This document shows, in pieces, positions 62,305 to 64,000 of a stretch of 64,000 bases of DNA (position 1 is its first letter; each line of letters starts with the position of its first letter). The stretch spans positions 1 to 64,000 of the forward strand of contig JAEWQJ010000007.1 in the NCBI GenBank assembly GCA_023399215.1, in the 5' to 3' direction. The position numbers and the translations under genes were made by a program. The stretch comes from Methanobacteriota archaeon (GTDB taxonomy: Archaea; Halobacteriota; Methanosarcinia; Methanosarcinales; Methanosarcinaceae). The notes under the pieces are model-generated. The model was given only the letters and a program-made list of their open reading frames with translations. It was not told the origin of the DNA and did no database searches.

Positions 62305-63159
62305 TCAGTGCAGGCCGAACATCATGGATTCCGGGAAAGCTTCGCTTTCAGCTGTACCAATAAAATTATCAATACATTGCTCGTTCTCGATCTGCCATGC
62401 TCTTGATTTATAGAACTCAATAAGCTCTTTTGCCCAGATTATGGCCTCAGGTTCGGAACAGGACATATACTCGTAATAAAATCTTCCATTGCTATCAAAG
62501 AGAGAAATTATCATTCCACGGTCTGAGACCATAAGTTCAGCCAGCTTGATCCCGTCATTACATACAAAAAGCTCGGTGTTTTCCAGCGTAGCAAGTTTTC
62601 GTATCTTCTTTTCATAATTCTGCATAATTTTTTCGAGTACCGACTCAGTGAAAATAAGGGTAACATCTGACTCCAGCCTTCCAAGCCTTGTGTAAAGTGG
62701 AAGGTACTCAGGCCTGTAGAAGGACGAAAATACCATTAGATAACGTGATGAGGAAAAGAAATCCAAAAGTTCCGTACTCGGCTCAAAAATCTGGCTCGGA
62801 TCGGGTTCAATCAGCTTGCAGTCCTTCAAGTCTCCCATTCTGTCAAGGAGATACTTAGGAATTCCACCAAGGTCATGTTCGATCCAGTAATTGTCTTGTT
62901 CGAGTAAAGTAAGGACATTGACAAGGGATTGGACTTTTTTAAAGACCTGATCTCCCATATCTGTCAATTCATAGTTGCCATTTTTTTGAATAACAAGGTC
63001 ACTGTCTGTAAGCCTTTTGATCTGGGGTAAGATAGCCGTGGGAGAAACATCAAGAAGGGTCTTAATTTCTTCCATTGTTCTTGGTTTCTCTCCCAAGAGT
63101 AAAAGGAGGTCTCTTCTTTTCTGGGAACGAAATACTACATCTATTAACTCATGTTGCAT
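62305..63159 (-). CDS. FilR1/DUF1724-type winged-helix regulator 2
   Basis: A 284-aa paralogue: DVVFRSQKRRDLLLLLGEKPRTMEEIKTLLDVSPTAILPQIKRLTDSDLVIQK (winged helix), LLDRMGDLKDCKLIEPD, YLPLYTRLGRLESDVTLIFTESVLEKIM and ELFVCNDGIKLAELMVSDRGMIISLF (FilR1 domain). The C-terminus has an extra segment (ENEQCIDNFIGTAESEAFPESM) not seen in regulator 1. ATG 63159. Same strand as regulator 1, with 212 nt between them, so each likely has its own promoter. Confidence 0.85.
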   Translation of the reverse strand: MQHELIDVVFRSQKRRDLLLLLGEKPRTMEEIKTLLDVSPTAILPQIKRLTDSDLVIQKNGNYELTDMGDQVFKKVQSLVNVLTLLEQDNYWIEHDLGGIPKYLLDRMGDLKDCKLIEPDPSQIFEPSTELLDFFSSSRYLMVFSSFYRPEYLPLYTRLGRLESDVTLIFTESVLEKIMQNYEKKIRKLATLENTELFVCNDGIKLAELMVSDRGMIISLFDSNGRFYYEYMSCSEPEAIIWAKELIEFYKSRAWQIENEQCIDNFIGTAESEAFPESMMFGLH

Positions 63160-64000
63160 TCAAACCACTTCTATCGCGTTTTGTATTAATATAAAATCTC
63201 TGTATCATGTGACACTAAAATCTCCGCACAAAGACAGATATAAAAAATTTGATTTTCAGTCTGACTTTATACGACCTGAATAGGAAGAAGCGTTTGTGCC
63301 ATATATTGAGATTCGATATATCCATTTATATAAAAGAATATGGATTAATAATTTCAAACGTGAAAGCATCTTATTGATATAATTTTATAGAGTATTAGAA
63401 TAATAATATATTTTCATAAAAACGGTAGCATTAGATGCACTTTGAAGTTATTAGTGCCTTAAATGACAGAATAATCAAGTTGTGTAAAACTCAAAGAGTG
63501 AAGTATGATCATTGAAATTTTTGATAGGCTTTATCTGAATAATCGCATTGTTTAAACTATTTTAGTATGTTTTTTATCACGCATATAAGAACTCATGAAT
63601 CTAAAAAAAGTTGAGATGCCTTGCAAATTTACTTCAAAAATTTAAGGGCAATATTTCCTGAAAAGCGAGTGCATAATATTTGAGGGTAAAACGCTTTGTA
63701 ATCGGTTCAAAATTTCAGACCTCTTTTTGCCCTGTAAAAACCAGAAAAAAATTTCCGTCGGTTATGGTATATGTGATAATCTCCCCTAATAATACTGTAA
63801 AAACGTGTCAGCATTAGCAGACATGCAAATTAATCAAAAAGGAAAAGTTCCGGTGAGAAAAGAAGATTCTTTCGCTGGTAGACTCTGAATAAAATCTGGA
63901 GATAGTGTCCTATAGAAAGGATAAGTTGTAGATTTTTTCAGGGCTGAATATCCTCGAAAGAAAAGACTTCATGGAGGTAAAGCCGGAACCTCACGACACC
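63160..64000. other. 840-nt region without a recognised gene
   Basis: AT-rich. Its left end must contain the promoter of regulator 2. At the right edge a forward frame reads LNILERKDFMEVKPEPHDT up to the end of the window, which could be the beginning of a gene cut off by the edge, but nothing supports it further. Confidence 0.4.

Noticed and set aside
63971..64000. Gene start at the right edge
   Set aside because: Only about ten codons are visible, without a clear ribosome site or recognisable sequence.

Overview
The window is a stretch of a Methanosarcina chromosome (methylotrophic/aceticlastic methanogenic archaeon). The main reasons are a dimethylamine methyltransferase gene (mtbB) with an in-frame UAG pyrrolysine codon at the left edge, a class I lysyl-tRNA synthetase, the archaeal Ahb route to haem, CTP-type riboflavin kinase (ribK), archaeal-type glutamyl-tRNA synthetase, tandem PKD/beta-propeller surface proteins and two FilR1-type winged-helix regulators. 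Many genes sit behind long, AT-rich, repeat-laden spacers, which is typical of this genus. No tRNA, rRNA, CRISPR array or intact transposase was seen.

Layout. 1-8.5 kb: 3' part of mtbB, a decayed PepSY gene, lysS, a methyltransferase, a BofA-like membrane protein, a nucleotide N-hydrolase and a U32 peptidase. 8.5-13.3 kb: a dead mazG abutting a 70-bp tandem array, then hisF, a bifunctional-nuclease-domain protein, pcm (interrupted by an in-frame amber codon), a zinc-finger protein and a flavin-binding protein. 14.4-18.1 kb: ribK-ribB (overlapping), a cation diffusion facilitator whose second codon is UAG, and aroC. 18.8-23.5 kb: a DUF3160 lipoprotein and four small membrane or exported proteins of unknown role. 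23.9-32.2 kb: a haem gene cluster, ahbD-ahbA-ahbB-sirC-hemA-hemB-hemL-hemC. It covers glutamyl-tRNA to hydroxymethylbilane, precorrin-2 to sirohaem, and sirohaem to haem; uroporphyrinogen-III synthase, its methylase and ahbC must lie elsewhere. Nearly every junction in this cluster carries a different short tandem repeat. 32.3-37 kb: pyrD-pyrK, a fumarylacetoacetate-hydrolase-family gene overlapping a small winged-helix gene, then gltX.

37-48.3 kb is a surface-protein island directly behind gltX. It holds three paralogous TolB-like propeller/PKD proteins, two paralogous secreted beta-helix proteins and a broken PKD fragment. Each beta-helix gene is preceded by the same roughly 560-nt noncoding block. 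That block contains a conserved set of hairpins, an ATTACG-N4-CGTAAT palindrome, and orphan mini-ORFs encoding only a near-copy of the beta-helix signal peptide. Each beta-helix gene is followed by a copy of the last 24 codons of gltX; one copy is open to its stop codon and one is frameshifted. This duplicated gltX tail suggests the block arrived by recombination at the gltX 3' end.

48.9-57.5 kb: a Cys-rich small protein, DUF531, a 52-aa protein behind a strong promoter and a long structured leader, a SufS-like cysteine desulfurase, a methyltransferase, transposon debris, and a two-gene secretion/pilus motor (ATPase plus a double T2SSF membrane protein). 57.8-64 kb: an unknown protein, a broken SWIM zinc-finger gene, a 2x[4Fe-4S] ferredoxin, a hypoxanthine/uracil-DNA glycosylase, two tandem FilR1/DUF1724 regulators and 0.8 kb of apparently noncoding DNA.

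The observations most worth follow-up are the duplicated regulatory/leader modules of the surface island with the copied gltX tails, and the amber codons inside otherwise open pcm and cation-transporter genes in a pyrrolysine-using organism.
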